Assembly: GCA_965262875.1 (NCBI GenBank)
Contig: OZ253569.1
Coordinates: forward strand, 124,001 to 188,000
Length of the DNA stretch: 64,000 bases
DNA from: JBALVT01 sp965262875
GTDB lineage: Bacteria > Pseudomonadota > Gammaproteobacteria > Pseudomonadales > Halieaceae
Reading direction: 5' to 3'
Position numbers and translations under genes: made by a program. Below the pieces are notes generated by a model. The model did not search any database. It saw only the letters and a list, made by a program, of their open reading frames with translations, and was not told the DNA's origin. Shown here piece after piece: positions 63,958 through 64,000 of the stretch (position 1 is its first letter; the number at the start of each line of letters is the position of its first letter).

Positions 63958-64000
63958 GTGCAACTTCGAGAAGCTTTAAGCGTTTTATCAAAATCATCAC
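63958..64000 (+). CDS. start of an unidentified gene, cut by the window edge
   Basis: AAGGAGATAAA at 63947-63957 is a strong ribosome-binding site before GTG 63958; the frame (MQLREALSVLSKSS) is open to the end. Fourteen codons are too few to identify it. Confidence 0.4.
   Translation, partial: MQLREALSVLSKSS

Noticed and set aside
1..64000. CRISPR arrays, tRNA or rRNA genes, prophage
   Set aside because: No regularly spaced repeats, cloverleaf sequences, rRNA signatures or phage structural genes were seen.

Overview
The window looks like a chromosome segment of a marine-type gammaproteobacterium. This is inferred from gene content: large TonB-dependent receptors with an EEVLVTAQ-type TonB box, a BtuBCDF/CobSCOQUT vitamin B12 salvage operon under a cobalamin riboswitch, a Phe-type DAHP synthase, a COQ4-like protein, a VC_2705-type sodium/solute symporter pair and an acyl-CoA synthetase/dehydrogenase set. 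No tRNA, rRNA or CRISPR array was seen.

Layout. 1-7.1 kb: four degradative or metabolic loci, three of them broken: a frameshifted DUF3604 gene running off the left edge, a frameshifted GH29 fucosidase lipoprotein gene, and an M19 dipeptidase gene with an in-frame amber codon, cut off by an IS110 remnant. A COQ4-like gene and a DUF885 peptidase gene are intact. 7.1-12.4 kb: IS110 remnant, IS21 (istAB) and ISL3 copy A. 12.6-16.5 kb: an orphan module made of a Sel1-repeat/trypsin-like protease facing a three-gene, stop-start-overlapping operon (small membrane peptide, large multi-TM coiled-coil protein, membrane-anchored vWA-like protein), followed by an IS1380-type remnant. 17-31.7 kb: acyl-CoA synthetase with an eroded N-terminus and two acyl-CoA dehydrogenases, PPOX flavoprotein, sulfatase plus the 3' remnant of a second sulfatase, symporter pair, an nhaA with three frameshifts, lipase-like hydrolase, class II aldolase and a TonB receptor. 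31.7-35.4 kb: aroG, then an IS630 nested exactly at the edge of a C-terminally truncated ISNCY-type element. 35.4-39 kb: a c-type cytochrome, lactone oxidase and D-threonine-aldolase-like operon, and a DUF501 gene. 39.1-49 kb: the B12 operon. 49-53.6 kb: sstT destroyed by an IS66 (perfect 8-bp target duplication) and by an IS3-family element with no duplication. 54-60.8 kb: a receptor, amidohydrolase, DUF3830, FAD oxidoreductase and BASS transporter catabolic cluster. 61-62.3 kb: ISL3 copy B, inverted relative to copy A. 62.3-64 kb: an AT-rich tract with a badly decayed DDE transposase and the start of an unidentified gene.

How it works together. The B12 operon takes up corrinoid through the outer membrane (BtuB), periplasm (BtuF) and inner membrane (BtuCD), adenosylates it (CobO) and rebuilds the nucleotide loop (CobQ, CobU, CobT, CobS, CobC). 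The 54-60.8 kb cluster looks like outer membrane import, hydrolysis, oxidation and inner membrane transport of one unknown organic substrate. The high density of insertion sequences together with several inactivated host genes points to genome decay and rearrangement, although some single-base frameshifts in homopolymers could be sequencing errors. The most promising undescribed systems are the protease/vWA/membrane module at 12.6-16.5 kb and the DUF3830 catabolic cluster at 54-60.8 kb.
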